Shown: positions 35,350-44,797, counted from the first letter of the stretch. The stretch is DNA of 64,000 bases from Amorphus sp040750475 (GCF_040750475.1 NZ_JABJVY010000021.1:42686-106685); one strand, 5' to 3'. Translations and numbers: made by a program. Notes: generated by a model not told the origin, from the letters alone.

Positions 35350-36894
35350 CTATTCGAACCTCTTCCAAGGCGACGATGCCAGATAGCCGGCGACCTCGCT
35401 CGCAGGCATCGGCTTGCCGAACAGATAGCCTTGCCCGAAGTCGCATCCGAGGCGCTTCAGATTCTCCGATTGGCTGAGCTCTTCGATGCCCTCGGCGGTG
35501 GTGACGACGCCCAGCCCGTGGCTGAGGCCGACGATCGCCTTGATGACGTTCATCTGCCGCTCGTCGGTCTCGAACGACGAGACGAAGCTGCGGTCGATCT
35601 TGATCTCGTCAAACGGGATGTTTGAGAGTTGCGAAAGGCTCGAATAGCCCGTGCCGAAATCGTCGAGGACGATTTGAACGGAGGCGTTTCGGAGTTCATC
35701 GATGACCTCGCCCGCCACCGCGAGTTCCTGGACCAGCGCGCTTTCGGTGATTTCCACTTCGAAACGATCCGGCGGGAAGCCCGTCTCGTGCAGGATTTGC
35801 AGGATACGCGCGCCCAGCGTCCGGTCCGTGAGCTGCAAGGGCGAAATATTGAAGGCCAATCGCGCCTCCTTCGGCCAGGCGAGCGCATCGATGCAGGCTC
35901 GGCGGAGGAGGTTGTCGGAGAGGTCGGCAATCAAACCGGCCTCTTCGGCGATTCCGATAAACACGGTTGGCGGGATAGGGGCGCCGCTCTCGTCGGTCCA
36001 ACGCGCGAGCGTCTCAAAGCCATGCAAGACGCCGGTCCCGAGCGTGATTAGCGGCTGGTAGTAAGGCACGATGGAATCGGTGCGGATGGCCTCGCGCAGT
36101 GCGTGTTCCAGGGCGATCCGTTTGCTGACCTCTTCCTGGAGCGCGGGATCGAAGACGCGGATGCTGTTCCTTCCGTGCTGTTTCGCATCATTCAAGGCGA
36201 GTTCGGCGCACTGGATGGCATCGCCCATGTTGGTCGCGTGTTCGCGCGGGTTGCAGATGCCGACCGAGGCCCCGATTGCCACCTGGACACTGCCGATCAG
36301 CATCGGCTCGCCGAGCCTTCGGATCGTATCCGTCACGGTCTCTTCCAGGGCGCCATCGAAGGGAATTTGCGAGAGAACGAGGAATTCGTCGCCGCCGAGG
36401 CGGATGATTTCGTCACCGGGAAAGAGGTTTCTCAACCGGTCCGCCACAATCTGCAGAAGCTTATCGCCGCCATTCTGGCCGATTAAGTCATTGATGCCTC
36501 TGAAATCATCCAGATCGAGGGCGAAGATGGTGTTGGGCATCTCGCCGACGGTGCGGCCGAGTTCGCCGACCACGTTCTCATCGGCGTAGTGCCGATTGAA
36601 CAACTGGGTCAGAGGATCGTGGAACGCGTACCAGACGGCCGTTTGCTCGGCCCGGTCGCGCCGACGCATCTCCGCTCTTAAGTCTTGGTGGCGGCGCCAT
36701 CCGTAGATGAAGCCGACCACGCCGACCACCAGGAGTGCCGTGATGAGTTCGTCGAGTTCCCAGTCCTCGTGCTGAAGCATAAACTCGTGAAAGGAATCGT
36801 AGATATCGATGTAGAGAAACAGACCATAGAGCGCGCCTCCAACGAGTATGGCGATGAGGCCGTCGCGGCCAGCTCGTGTCTGAAGCATTTTCAT
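35350..36894 (-). CDS. GGDEF-EAL dual-domain protein, membrane-anchored
   Basis: 514 residues. Two hydrophobic segments near the start (LIAILVGGALYGLFLYIDI and LITALLVVGVVGFIYG) flank a short extracytoplasmic loop. The GGDEF domain has intact IIRLGGDEFLVLS. The EAL domain carries ETL in place of EAL (HGFETLARW), with NISPLQL, DDFGTGYSSLSQ and KIDRSF intact. Both activities are therefore possible, with phosphodiesterase likely dominant. The start at the ATG 36894 leaves a 241-base gap to the upstream operon. Confidence 0.9.
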   Translation of the reverse strand: MKMLQTRAGRDGLIAILVGGALYGLFLYIDIYDSFHEFMLQHEDWELDELITALLVVGVVGFIYGWRRHQDLRAEMRRRDRAEQTAVWYAFHDPLTQLFNRHYADENVVGELGRTVGEMPNTIFALDLDDFRGINDLIGQNGGDKLLQIVADRLRNLFPGDEIIRLGGDEFLVLSQIPFDGALEETVTDTIRRLGEPMLIGSVQVAIGASVGICNPREHATNMGDAIQCAELALNDAKQHGRNSIRVFDPALQEEVSKRIALEHALREAIRTDSIVPYYQPLITLGTGVLHGFETLARWTDESGAPIPPTVFIGIAEEAGLIADLSDNLLRRACIDALAWPKEARLAFNISPLQLTDRTLGARILQILHETGFPPDRFEVEITESALVQELAVAGEVIDELRNASVQIVLDDFGTGYSSLSQLSNIPFDEIKIDRSFVSSFETDERQMNVIKAIVGLSHGLGVVTTAEGIEELSQSENLKRLGCDFGQGYLFGKPMPASEVAGYLASSPWKRFE

Positions 36895-37135
36895 CTGCCA
36901 AAAAAATTTGTTGGGCTCGGCGCAAATCCCGAATCTAAAACTATACGTCGACACGTAATTTTTAGCTTTGATGCCCGTGCTGGCAAGAGGCGGAAAAATC
37001 GATCCGGTCCGGACGCATCGATCCGGTTGCCGGAAACACCTTGCCGTGGGCACGCACAATCACCCGAAAAGCAAATCAAGGCCAAGCGTGTGTCGGACCG
37101 ATTGCCAAGTCTCGCTTTTCTTGAAATGGCGTTGA

Positions 37136-37951
37136 TTATCTGAGTTCAGGCGGCAGGCCGAAGATGGCCTCGGTGGCGCCCAAGGTGAGATTAAGCCCTT
37201 TCACCAAGCACCAGCGACGAGCGTGCGAGCCGGCGGTGGGTTCGATCGCGGCGCCATGATGCGACCAGGCTGTGTTCATGAAGGCGGTGACGCGGCCGGG
37301 GCGAAAGTCGATCGTTCGGTATTGCTCGGTATCGACGGAAATCAGCTCCTGCGGCTTGGTCCGGGCCATCAGACCGAGCGCGTCGGCGGGAGAAAGGTCG
37401 CGGCGAACCTCGTAGAGCCGGGTGCCCCAGTCCTCGCGCCAGCCGTCTTCCGGCGCCAGATAGACGACGATGCTGATCAGCCGGTTGGGCCAGTCCAAAT
37501 GGATTGGCAACTCGCTGGATTGGTCGCGGATGTTCAGCGCACCGGCCATCGACCAGTCGGCGAGCTCTATTTCCGTCAATCGGGTTGCGGCCGTCTCGCC
37601 GAAGAGGTGGTCGAACAGCCGTTCTCGGCTCGGGCGGAATTTCTGATAGAAGGCGTTCGCCACTTGCGGCGTGAAGAGCTCCTGTTCCAGACGCTGGAAA
37701 TAGGCGCTCTGACGGGCATCGAGCTTGTCGAGATCGTCGGCCTCCCGCCAGGTCTGGAAGGTATGGAGGCCGCTGCCGACATCCTGAAACAAAGTCTCGT
37801 CCGGCAGGTGGTCGTAGAGCGCCTGGAGCTCATTGTCGCTGAAGAGCCCGTCCAGGAACAGGTGCGGACAGGGATCTTCCACGACCTCGGCGGCGGACAC
37901 CAGATCCAGAAAACGGCGCTCGGAGGGAAGCGGTGCGGATGGAACGTTCAT
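37136..37951 (-). CDS. 2-oxoglutarate/Fe(II) oxygenase-like protein, last gene of the lanM operon
   Basis: 271 residues. IHLDWPNR gives an H151-x-D153 iron-binding pair; SHHG (231-232) supplies the distal His and the later R in SHARRWCLV could bind 2-oxoglutarate. The fold phrase ISIVVYLAPEDGWREDWGT is typical of prolyl-hydroxylase-like enzymes. The ATG overlaps the stop of the acyltransferase gene as ATGA, so it is translated with the operon. In this setting it may hydroxylate the peptide product or a substituent; the substrate is inferred. Confidence 0.8.
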   Translation of the reverse strand: MNVPSAPLPSERRFLDLVSAAEVVEDPCPHLFLDGLFSDNELQALYDHLPDETLFQDVGSGLHTFQTWREADDLDKLDARQSAYFQRLEQELFTPQVANAFYQKFRPSRERLFDHLFGETAATRLTEIELADWSMAGALNIRDQSSELPIHLDWPNRLISIVVYLAPEDGWREDWGTRLYEVRRDLSPADALGLMARTKPQELISVDTEQYRTIDFRPGRVTAFMNTAWSHHGAAIEPTAGSHARRWCLVKGLNLTLGATEAIFGLPPELR

Positions 37952-38610
37952 GCGTGACTTTCCCAAAAGCCCTCGGCGATGCGCAGCGAGGCGGCGATGT
38001 CATGGGACGGCAACGTGCTGACGATCGACTGCGGCAGTTCCCACCAGCGGCTGGTTAGCAGGCGCTCGCGGGTTTCCTGGTCGAAGCGGTAGCGGATCAG
38101 GCGGGCAGGGACGCCGCCCACGATCGCGTAGGGCGGGACGACATGGGTCACCACCGCGCCCGCCGCCACGCACGCGCCATGGCCGATATGGCAGCCGTCC
38201 AGCACGATCGCATTCGCGCCGATCCAGACATCGCAGCCGATCACCGTCGGGCTCAGGCTCTCGATCATCTGGGCTTCGGTGAGGTCGTCGAGCGCTTCGG
38301 CGTCGATGTCCAGAAGCCCGGTGGTGAGGCGATCGACCGGGTGCGACACCGCGCCGACGAGGGCAAGCGCATTGATGGAGCAGTGCCGCCCGATGACCAC
38401 GTTGTTCGGCATTTGGGTGCGGCAATGAAAGTAGGAATTCCGTCCCATCAGGAAGTTATGGGCGGAAAACTCTGCGCCGACGCGGCAGCTCTTCTCCAGG
38501 AATTGGAAGCGGCGGAAATCGCCGGCGAAATCGGCAATGTCGACCGCCTCGGGGCCGAGCCAGTCGGTGAAGCTCGCAAGTGCGTGGAGCTGGTTTTCCG
38601 CAAGACTCAT
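37948..38610 (-). CDS. Hexapeptide-repeat acyltransferase (CatB/LbH type) in the lanM operon
   Basis: 220 residues. A left-handed beta-helix is shown by GRNSYFHCRTQMPNNVVIGR, VIGCDVWIGANAIVLDGCHI and GHGACVAAGAVVTHVVPPYA, with VGGVPARLIRYRF as the usual end; the His in VGAVSHPVD is in the position of the catalytic base in CatB enzymes. It probably transfers an acetyl or other acyl group from CoA. Both ends share ATGA overlaps with its neighbours, so it belongs to the same transcript. Confidence 0.85.
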   Translation of the reverse strand: MSLAENQLHALASFTDWLGPEAVDIADFAGDFRRFQFLEKSCRVGAEFSAHNFLMGRNSYFHCRTQMPNNVVIGRHCSINALALVGAVSHPVDRLTTGLLDIDAEALDDLTEAQMIESLSPTVIGCDVWIGANAIVLDGCHIGHGACVAAGAVVTHVVPPYAIVGGVPARLIRYRFDQETRERLLTSRWWELPQSIVSTLPSHDIAASLRIAEGFWESHA

Positions 38611-39380
38611 GGAGCGGCCTCGTGTGGAGCATGTGGCCACAGCATGGCCGGTTCGATGGCGGAGAAAGCGACGCCGGTGAGCTGCTTTTCGGCAAGCGGC
38701 GAATGAATGTGGCCGAATGCGACGCGGCGTGTGCGGTCTTCGCTCAGGAGCCCGCGCCGGTGGGTGATGGAGGTGTCGAAGACGAGCACTGTCCCGGCCG
38801 GTGCTTCGATGTCCTCGAAGGGCATGTCCGCGCCTGCGCAGACAGGACGTTCCCGGTAGTCGAGACCGTCGCGCCACTCCTGCAGGCGGATGCGGTGGTT
38901 GGCGTAATGGGTGCCGCGCTTCACCGCAAGCGCACCGCTATCCACGTCGACATCGCTCACATAGAGCATCAGCCGAAGCGTCAGGGTTGGATCCCAGTGG
39001 GGATGGTGGTTTCCGGGCCCGTCGACGTCCCGCTTGGGGCTGTCGACGGCAAGCGAGATGAACTCGACTTGAGGCGCAGAGGCCAAGCCGAAATAGGCTC
39101 CGGCCAGGGCGCAGAACCAGGCGGGGGCGAGGGCGCCGTGCAGTCGGTCGAAGCCAGCAGCGGCGAGATCTTGGCTGGTGGCGGCGAAGATCCGCTCGCC
39201 ATCCATTTCGTAGGGTGGCTTGATGCGCGAAAGCGCGCCGGAGGTGGCCCGTTCGTGCTCTTCCAGAAGGGCGTGCCGATCCTCAGCGAGAAGTCCCGGC
39301 AGGATCACGACGCCGTCGCGGCGAAGATCGCGGAGCAGGGTGGAGCCATCGGGAACGGTGGGCGGTGGTTCGCTGGTCAT
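38607..39380 (-). CDS. Phytanoyl-CoA dioxygenase-like Fe(II)/2OG oxygenase in the lanM operon
   Basis: 257 residues. HHPHWDPTLTLRLML contains the H128-x-D130 iron ligands, LVFDTSITHRRG supplies H207 and TRRVAFGHIHSP the 2-oxoglutarate Arg. LMLYVSDVDVDSGALAVKRG is typical of PhyH proteins. It starts at an ATG overlapping the sulfotransferase stop (ATGA). PhyH-like enzymes hydroxylate or halogenate small molecules and peptide side chains; here a peptide substrate is likely but unproved. Confidence 0.85.
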   Translation of the reverse strand: MTSEPPPTVPDGSTLLRDLRRDGVVILPGLLAEDRHALLEEHERATSGALSRIKPPYEMDGERIFAATSQDLAAAGFDRLHGALAPAWFCALAGAYFGLASAPQVEFISLAVDSPKRDVDGPGNHHPHWDPTLTLRLMLYVSDVDVDSGALAVKRGTHYANHRIRLQEWRDGLDYRERPVCAGADMPFEDIEAPAGTVLVFDTSITHRRGLLSEDRTRRVAFGHIHSPLAEKQLTGVAFSAIEPAMLWPHAPHEAAP

Positions 39381-40045
39381 GACTCTCCAGCCATTTGGGC
39401 TGCCTCCTGCTCGGCCGTCGTCACGGCGAAGTCGTAAAGCCGATGTTCGGCAGGAAAACGGTCCCGCATGCGCTCGCGCCAGCGCTCCGGATCGGCGAGG
39501 CGTTCCGAGCGGAGGGCAGCGTTGGAGCGCGGCAGCGGCGGACACGCGACGCCGAGACGGCGGGCAAGCACAGGAAGCCCGCTGCCGAGCCGCTCCACCG
39601 TCCCGATCCACACAAGGTCCTCGGCGAGGCGGTCGACCAGATCGGGATCGCGGAGATCGACTGGCAGGCCGAGATAGGGAAACAGGCACGGCCAGGTCAG
39701 GACATCTTCGAGCCAGGCCGTCAGCGTATCGGCGGGCCGGTCGCCCATTGCCACCTGAAAGAAGTAGCTCGACACCATCATCTCCAGAGGATCGCGCAGG
39801 ACGGTGATGAACTGGCGCGCTTCGGGGTAGACATCGCGCACGCCGATCGGCCAGGCATGGTGGTAGAAATGGCCATGCACGCACCAGCCGGCGCCGCCGG
39901 GCGTGCGTTCGGGCGGTTCTGCGTCGGGATAGTGCAGATGCAGCCGCCCGTGGAAGGCGGTGCGCAGCCATGCGGCCAACGAGGTGCCGGCGCATTTGGG
40001 AATGTGCACGGAGACCAGCAGCCGGTCGGGCTCATAAGGCCGCAT
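39377..40045 (-). CDS. Sulfotransferase-like protein in the lanM operon
   Basis: 222 residues. VSVHIPKCAGTSLAAWL (14-22) is the PAPS 5'-phosphosulfate loop of the Sulfotransfer_2 family, and FITVLRDPLEMMVSSYFF (RDP at 84-86) the 3'-phosphate loop with its conserved Ser. It therefore probably moves sulfate from PAPS to a hydroxyl or amine. A strong GAGGA lies 7 bases upstream, and the gene overlaps the end of lanM by 14 bases. Sulfation is rare in lanthipeptide clusters. Confidence 0.83.
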   Translation of the reverse strand: MRPYEPDRLLVSVHIPKCAGTSLAAWLRTAFHGRLHLHYPDAEPPERTPGGAGWCVHGHFYHHAWPIGVRDVYPEARQFITVLRDPLEMMVSSYFFQVAMGDRPADTLTAWLEDVLTWPCLFPYLGLPVDLRDPDLVDRLAEDLVWIGTVERLGSGLPVLARRLGVACPPLPRSNAALRSERLADPERWRERMRDRFPAEHRLYDFAVTTAEQEAAQMAGES

Positions 40046-43031
40046 CGAAATCCTCAAGCAATAGAACGGAGGGAACGAGTTCGGCGTGGTCGAGGCGCAA
40101 GAGGGTGTAGCCGATGCCGGCGAGCCCGTCGAAGAGGCCGGGCAGGGGCACGCCGCCACCGGGCACCCGAAACCGGCCTTCGCGGACCGCGCGCATGCAA
40201 AGAGCCGCGGCCGCTTCGCGCGCCCGCTCGGGATCGCCCACCGTCCGCCACATCTCGATGCGCGCTGCTGTTCCCGCGGATAGCGTGTCGAAATCGCACT
40301 CGGGGGCGGCGGCGAGGCGGTCGAGGGCGGTCGCGATGTCGTCGGGTGCCAAACCGGTCTCGTGGAGCATCAAAACGATGCCTTCGGTTCCGTTGCTCCA
40401 GCCGGTGGCGGCAGGCTCGTGGCTCCAATCCCTCGTATCCGCACTCCAATGGCAGCCCAGGCGCGTGTTCATGTCGGCCGGCGGCGTCCCTGAGAAACGG
40501 TGGAACGCATGGAGGATTCCGGCCAAGCCATGCCCCGCGCCGGCCTTTGGTGGCGCGGCCGTGGCGAGCCGGTCGAGAACCGCCTGGGTCCAACCATTCG
40601 GCAGACGCGTCCGAAAGGGCAGGAGCGCAACGGCCTCGCCGGCTCGACCGTCGATCCAGTCCGGATCGGGAGTCACGTGCGCCAAGGCGGCGATCGCGGC
40701 CCAGTCGCACGCGGCGTCTTGAAGCTCTTGGTCGCCCAGAAGATGACCGGCTTGGCGCAGCGCATAGGCCAGCGAGGCCGGTCCGACGCAACCGCCGCGC
40801 CGGCCGTCCCCCATTCCATGATGGTTGATCCTCTGCACCGGCTGCAGGGCGGCGCGCGCCGCGTTGGCGTAGCGATCTTTGCCGGAGACACGCGAAAGGG
40901 CGGCCAGAAACAGGCCGATCCCCGCTTGCCCGTCGTAGAGATCGATCGGCAGGGTCTTGATCCGCGCCTGCCCGTCCGCGGACGAAAGGCGCGGGGCGAA
41001 CCAGGAAAGGGTCTCGCGGCCGTCGTCGCTTTGGTGGCGACTTGCCATCTTCAGCAGGAGGTCGCCGATCCGACCGGCCTCCGAGATGGCTACATCTCTC
41101 GTCAGCCTCATCGGTTTGACGCCGGGCTCTGGCGGCCCGGTGTCGCGTATCCGGTGAAAGACGGTTCGGATCAACGCGTCCTGGATGGCGATCGTGTCCT
41201 CGTCGAGCGCGGCGATGGTCTCGTCGATCAGGTCGAGCCCGGAACGCGAAAAAAGCGCGACCTCGCTGCCGTCGCGGGCGCGCCAGCGTGTTGCTCCGAC
41301 ATCGACGGAGAAGGTGGGAACGTCTCCGCGACCAAGCTGCTCCCGTTCGTGAAGATAGAGCGGCCAGAGCGTCGTTGCGTCCTCCGTCGCGACAAAGGAT
41401 GCCGCCAGGCTTTCAATCTCGATGTCCGTGTCGAGCGTCGTCAGCGCGAATTGCGGTTGGCGAAGCCGTTCAAGAAGCCCGGCATAGGCGTGGGTGTCGC
41501 GCACGAGGACGCGGGTGGTTCGGCCCGCCAGCGCTTCCCGCACGCGCCTTCGCCCGTCTTGGACGGAGCTCCAGCGGAAACCGCCGCAGGCGGCCCGGAA
41601 GCCTGCAAGAACAGCGTCCGCGTACGCAGCGGGATCATGGTCGGGAAGGACGTTGTCGCTGGCACGGGTGATGACGATCTCTCGCGCTTCGACCGTCATG
41701 GCGTCGGTGTTGATGTCTATGAACCGGTTGGCCGTGACACCGCTCGCCCGATCGCCCCCCGGAGCGAGACCGCTGATCTGAACCGGATGGCCGTCCGCAT
41801 AGGAGGTCCAGCGCGGCAGCAGGCCGGGCCGCAGAACGGTGTCATATTCGGCCATGGCCAGCGCCTGCACGGGCGACGGCGCAAACGCGCGCGGCAGCGG
41901 TGTTGCGAAGGTCTCCGCATCGACCACCTTTGGGCCGGCTGCGGTCGCGATCACATTCTCGTCGTGGAGGTCGCTCGCCCCGAACACCCAGGCGAGCGCC
42001 AGCGTGCGGCCGGCGGCTTGGTAGTAGGTTGAGAGGTCCGGCGCTTCGGCCGCAATCCCGTTGGACCAGCCGTGGGTCGCCCGATCGAGCATGGTGGGCA
42101 GAATGGCGCTGCCGGTTGGGCCAAGCTCTTCGGTCAGCGTTCCGATCGCCGCCTCCAGGCCGAGCGGCCGGGGCTTGTAGTAAAGGGTTCGGCCGCCGGA
42201 AAAATGGAGCCTGTGGACCTGGGCGCCGCCGTGATGCCGGTCGGAAAGGCCAAAATCGAGCGCTTCGACGATCAGGCTTTCTGTCGCCCAGCCGAACGTT
42301 TCTGCGATAGCCGAGCGATCTTCGGCGAACCGCTGGACCAGCGCCCGCGCCTGTTGCCGCCATTGCGCCCGCCCGAGGGACGTCCGGCGAGTGGCTTCGG
42401 CATATTTCACCAGCAGCGGAGCCGTCTGTCCTTCTCTTAAAATGTCGAGAAAGGCGTCATAGTGGGCGCGCGAATCCGGGCGTCGGTCCGCCCCTTGATG
42501 TTGGCGGAAAAGCGCGAACTCGTATTCCAGACAGCTTGCGAGCGCGTTGGAAAGTGCGGCGATCAGCCCACGGGCGAGCGCGTTCCGTGCGGGTGCGGAA
42601 AAGAGAGCGGTCTCCGGCGCATCGGACCAGAGCTGTGCGCACTCCTCGGCGGCAAGTCCGGAGAACAGATCCTCGAACGGGATTGGATCGTCCGTGTGAA
42701 GCCGTGTGGCTGGCGGACAGGCCATGGCGTCCGCAAGGCGCCAGGCATCGATCATCCAATCGAGCGGGGGCGTTTGATCTTCATTCGGTCGCCAGGGGGC
42801 AAGCCGGTCGCGGAGTTCGGTGTCTGAGAAATCGATCCCGGACAGTCTGAGCCGTCGAGCGAAGCCCTCCGGATCAAAACGATTGAGATGGCGGCGCCAG
42901 CGATCGAGCCGCCGGTCTGCAATGGAAACGGCCTCTGCCGTTTGCACGGGATCGGGCCGTGCGGCGGTCAGCCGATCCGGAAGCGTGGCGCTTCGCGCAC
43001 CGAGCCGGCCGAGAAAATCATCCCTCCGCAT
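40032..43031 (-). CDS. Class II lanthipeptide synthetase LanM with a zinc-less cyclase domain
   Basis: 999 residues. The N-terminal half is the LanM dehydratase (DUF4135): YYKPRPLGLE (K286), SDLHDENVIA (H356, N359) and VVDAETF (D371, E373) match active LanM kinase-like sites that phosphorylate and then eliminate Ser/Thr. The C-terminal LanC-like domain keeps GAGHGLAGI (H834) and the final LFDGLAGIGYTLLRL. But WCxG reads WSNG (S879) and LCHG reads LSAG (S918, A919), so all three zinc ligands are lost. Thioether cyclisation should be absent or not zinc-dependent. It overlaps the exporter gene by 14 bases. Confidence 0.9.
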   Translation of the reverse strand: MRRDDFLGRLGARSATLPDRLTAARPDPVQTAEAVSIADRRLDRWRRHLNRFDPEGFARRLRLSGIDFSDTELRDRLAPWRPNEDQTPPLDWMIDAWRLADAMACPPATRLHTDDPIPFEDLFSGLAAEECAQLWSDAPETALFSAPARNALARGLIAALSNALASCLEYEFALFRQHQGADRRPDSRAHYDAFLDILREGQTAPLLVKYAEATRRTSLGRAQWRQQARALVQRFAEDRSAIAETFGWATESLIVEALDFGLSDRHHGGAQVHRLHFSGGRTLYYKPRPLGLEAAIGTLTEELGPTGSAILPTMLDRATHGWSNGIAAEAPDLSTYYQAAGRTLALAWVFGASDLHDENVIATAAGPKVVDAETFATPLPRAFAPSPVQALAMAEYDTVLRPGLLPRWTSYADGHPVQISGLAPGGDRASGVTANRFIDINTDAMTVEAREIVITRASDNVLPDHDPAAYADAVLAGFRAACGGFRWSSVQDGRRRVREALAGRTTRVLVRDTHAYAGLLERLRQPQFALTTLDTDIEIESLAASFVATEDATTLWPLYLHEREQLGRGDVPTFSVDVGATRWRARDGSEVALFSRSGLDLIDETIAALDEDTIAIQDALIRTVFHRIRDTGPPEPGVKPMRLTRDVAISEAGRIGDLLLKMASRHQSDDGRETLSWFAPRLSSADGQARIKTLPIDLYDGQAGIGLFLAALSRVSGKDRYANAARAALQPVQRINHHGMGDGRRGGCVGPASLAYALRQAGHLLGDQELQDAACDWAAIAALAHVTPDPDWIDGRAGEAVALLPFRTRLPNGWTQAVLDRLATAAPPKAGAGHGLAGILHAFHRFSGTPPADMNTRLGCHWSADTRDWSHEPAATGWSNGTEGIVLMLHETGLAPDDIATALDRLAAAPECDFDTLSAGTAARIEMWRTVGDPERAREAAAALCMRAVREGRFRVPGGGVPLPGLFDGLAGIGYTLLRLDHAELVPSVLLLEDFDAAL

Positions 43032-44745
43032 CGGATGCCATTTCCCGCCGCCGGGCGGCCCAGAGCGCCGCATAGCCGCCACCGAGGCGAAGAAGCATCT
43101 CGTGCGATCCCGTTTCCCGGATCGACCCGGCCTCCATATAGAGGATTTGGTCGGCTTCGGTGATCGTCTCCAGCCGGTGGGTGATGACGACGAAGGTGGC
43201 GTCGGTCACCGCGGCATGAAGGTTGGCAATCACCGCGCGTTCCGTCACCGAATCGAGCTGGGACGTCGCTTCATCCAGGATCATCAGCGGACGTGGAGCC
43301 AGAAGCGCGCGGGCAATGCAGACCCGTTGGCGCTCGCCGCCGGACAGATTCACTCCGGCCTCGCCGGCCGGGCTCTCGATTCCGTCCGGCCGCGTCTGAA
43401 AGGATTCGCCGAGCCGCGCTTCGAGAGCTGCTCGCATGGCATCGCCGTCGCTGGCGTCGAGCTTGCCGTAGCGGATGTTGTAGAGGAGCGTGTCGTTGAA
43501 GAGAGCGGGCGTTTGCGAGACGTACAGGCTGTTCGCCCTGAGCGCGTTCGGCGCGATCGGGACGCCGTCCCAAAGGATTTCCCCAGCCGCGGGCTCCGAA
43601 AGCCCGGCGATGAGCCGAACGAGCGTCGATTTGCCCGCGCCCGACGGCCCGACCACGGCCGTGATCGTGCCGGTTGGAAGCGTCAGGTCGACGTGGTCGA
43701 CGAGCCGCGCGCCGGCGCGGGTCGTCGCCGTCAGCCCTTTGCCTTCCAGGTGCGTTCGCAGGACAAGTGGCGCGCGCGCCGCGCTTGGCGGGGCGGTCGT
43801 TTCTTGGGCGAGGACATGGTCCAGCGCGCGCAAATCGGTAAAGGACTGCATGAAGGCGGTGTAGAGCAGGCCGACCGATTGTAGCGGCGCAAACGCGTTC
43901 ATCACCAGCATGTTGACCATCACCAGCTCGCCTGCGGTCACCGGCTCGTCGCCGGAGAGCATCGTGGCGAGCAGGATCAGCACGATGCCGGACTGAACGA
44001 TCAGCGTCGGCCAGATCCGCATGGTCGCCTGCTGGCGCTTCTGAAGCGTCCAGGCCCGCTCTAGCGCGTCCTGGCCGACACTGAGACGGCGGGCTTCTTC
44101 ATTCGCGTTGCCGTAAGCGGCGACCAGATCGCGGTTGAACAGGCTGTCTCCGACGATCGCGTTGATGTGGCTGTCGGCATCCAGCCGGCGGCGATAAAGC
44201 CCTTGCTGCTTGTTGACCGCGCGTAGGGTGACGGCGGCATAGCCGGCCGCCATGAGGAGCAGGACCGCCGAGGTCTGCCAATCGACGGCAACCGCCAGGA
44301 TACCCATGGCGATCAGCACCTGGAGGATTGCGGGGACGATGTCGAACAGGCCGACCGAGAAGACCGATTCCAGGCTCCAGGCGGCGCGGCTGATCAGGCG
44401 GGTGAGTGCCGGCGAGGCGTGGCCGGCATGGAATTCCGGGCTCTTGGCGTGGAGTTCGACCAGGGCGGAGGAGACCAGCCGGCGCTGGGCGCGCTGGATC
44501 ACAGGCAGGAACGCCAGCTCGCGCACCTGTTCGGCCGCCACGACAAGGAAGCCCGCGATCCCGTACCCGACGAGCAAGAGCAGAACGCCCGGCGAAAGCT
44601 GATCGGCGACGAACAGGTTGATCAGCGCGCCGAACACCAGCGGCAGTGCCGAATAGATCGCTTTTTCGAGGAGAAGGAGCGACAGCGCTGAGGCGACGCG
44701 TCCGCAGGCGGGCTTGAGCGCGGCGAGAATCCAGGGCGGTAGCAT
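43018..44745 (-). CDS. ABC exporter (fused membrane and ATPase domains), no C39 peptidase
   Basis: 575 residues. Residues 1-310 form six hydrophobic helices; then GPSGAGKSTLVRLIAG (Walker A), GVNLSGGERQRVCIARALL (signature) and PLMILDEATSQLDS (Walker B). A half-transporter of this kind works as a homodimer. Class II lanthipeptide exporters normally carry an N-terminal C39 protease that removes the leader; it is missing here, the protein starting straight with membrane helices. The start MLPPWILAALKP lies 52 bases after the precursor stop, with a weak binding site. Confidence 0.9.
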   Translation of the reverse strand: MLPPWILAALKPACGRVASALSLLLLEKAIYSALPLVFGALINLFVADQLSPGVLLLLVGYGIAGFLVVAAEQVRELAFLPVIQRAQRRLVSSALVELHAKSPEFHAGHASPALTRLISRAAWSLESVFSVGLFDIVPAILQVLIAMGILAVAVDWQTSAVLLLMAAGYAAVTLRAVNKQQGLYRRRLDADSHINAIVGDSLFNRDLVAAYGNANEEARRLSVGQDALERAWTLQKRQQATMRIWPTLIVQSGIVLILLATMLSGDEPVTAGELVMVNMLVMNAFAPLQSVGLLYTAFMQSFTDLRALDHVLAQETTAPPSAARAPLVLRTHLEGKGLTATTRAGARLVDHVDLTLPTGTITAVVGPSGAGKSTLVRLIAGLSEPAAGEILWDGVPIAPNALRANSLYVSQTPALFNDTLLYNIRYGKLDASDGDAMRAALEARLGESFQTRPDGIESPAGEAGVNLSGGERQRVCIARALLAPRPLMILDEATSQLDSVTERAVIANLHAAVTDATFVVITHRLETITEADQILYMEAGSIRETGSHEMLLRLGGGYAALWAARRREMASDAEG

Positions 44746-44762
44746 TCAAATCCGATGGGGGG

Positions 44763-44785
44763 CCGGCTTGCAGGATGCAAGCCGG
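44763..44785 (-). terminator. Perfect 10-bp hairpin between precursor and exporter genes
   Basis: CCGGCTTGCA and TGCAAGCCGG flank a 3-base loop, 12 bases after the precursor stop. No T run follows on the minus strand, so it may attenuate or protect the 3' end of the precursor message, raising precursor over enzyme levels, instead of ending transcription outright. Confidence 0.5.
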
Positions 44786-44797
44786 AGAAGGGACAAC

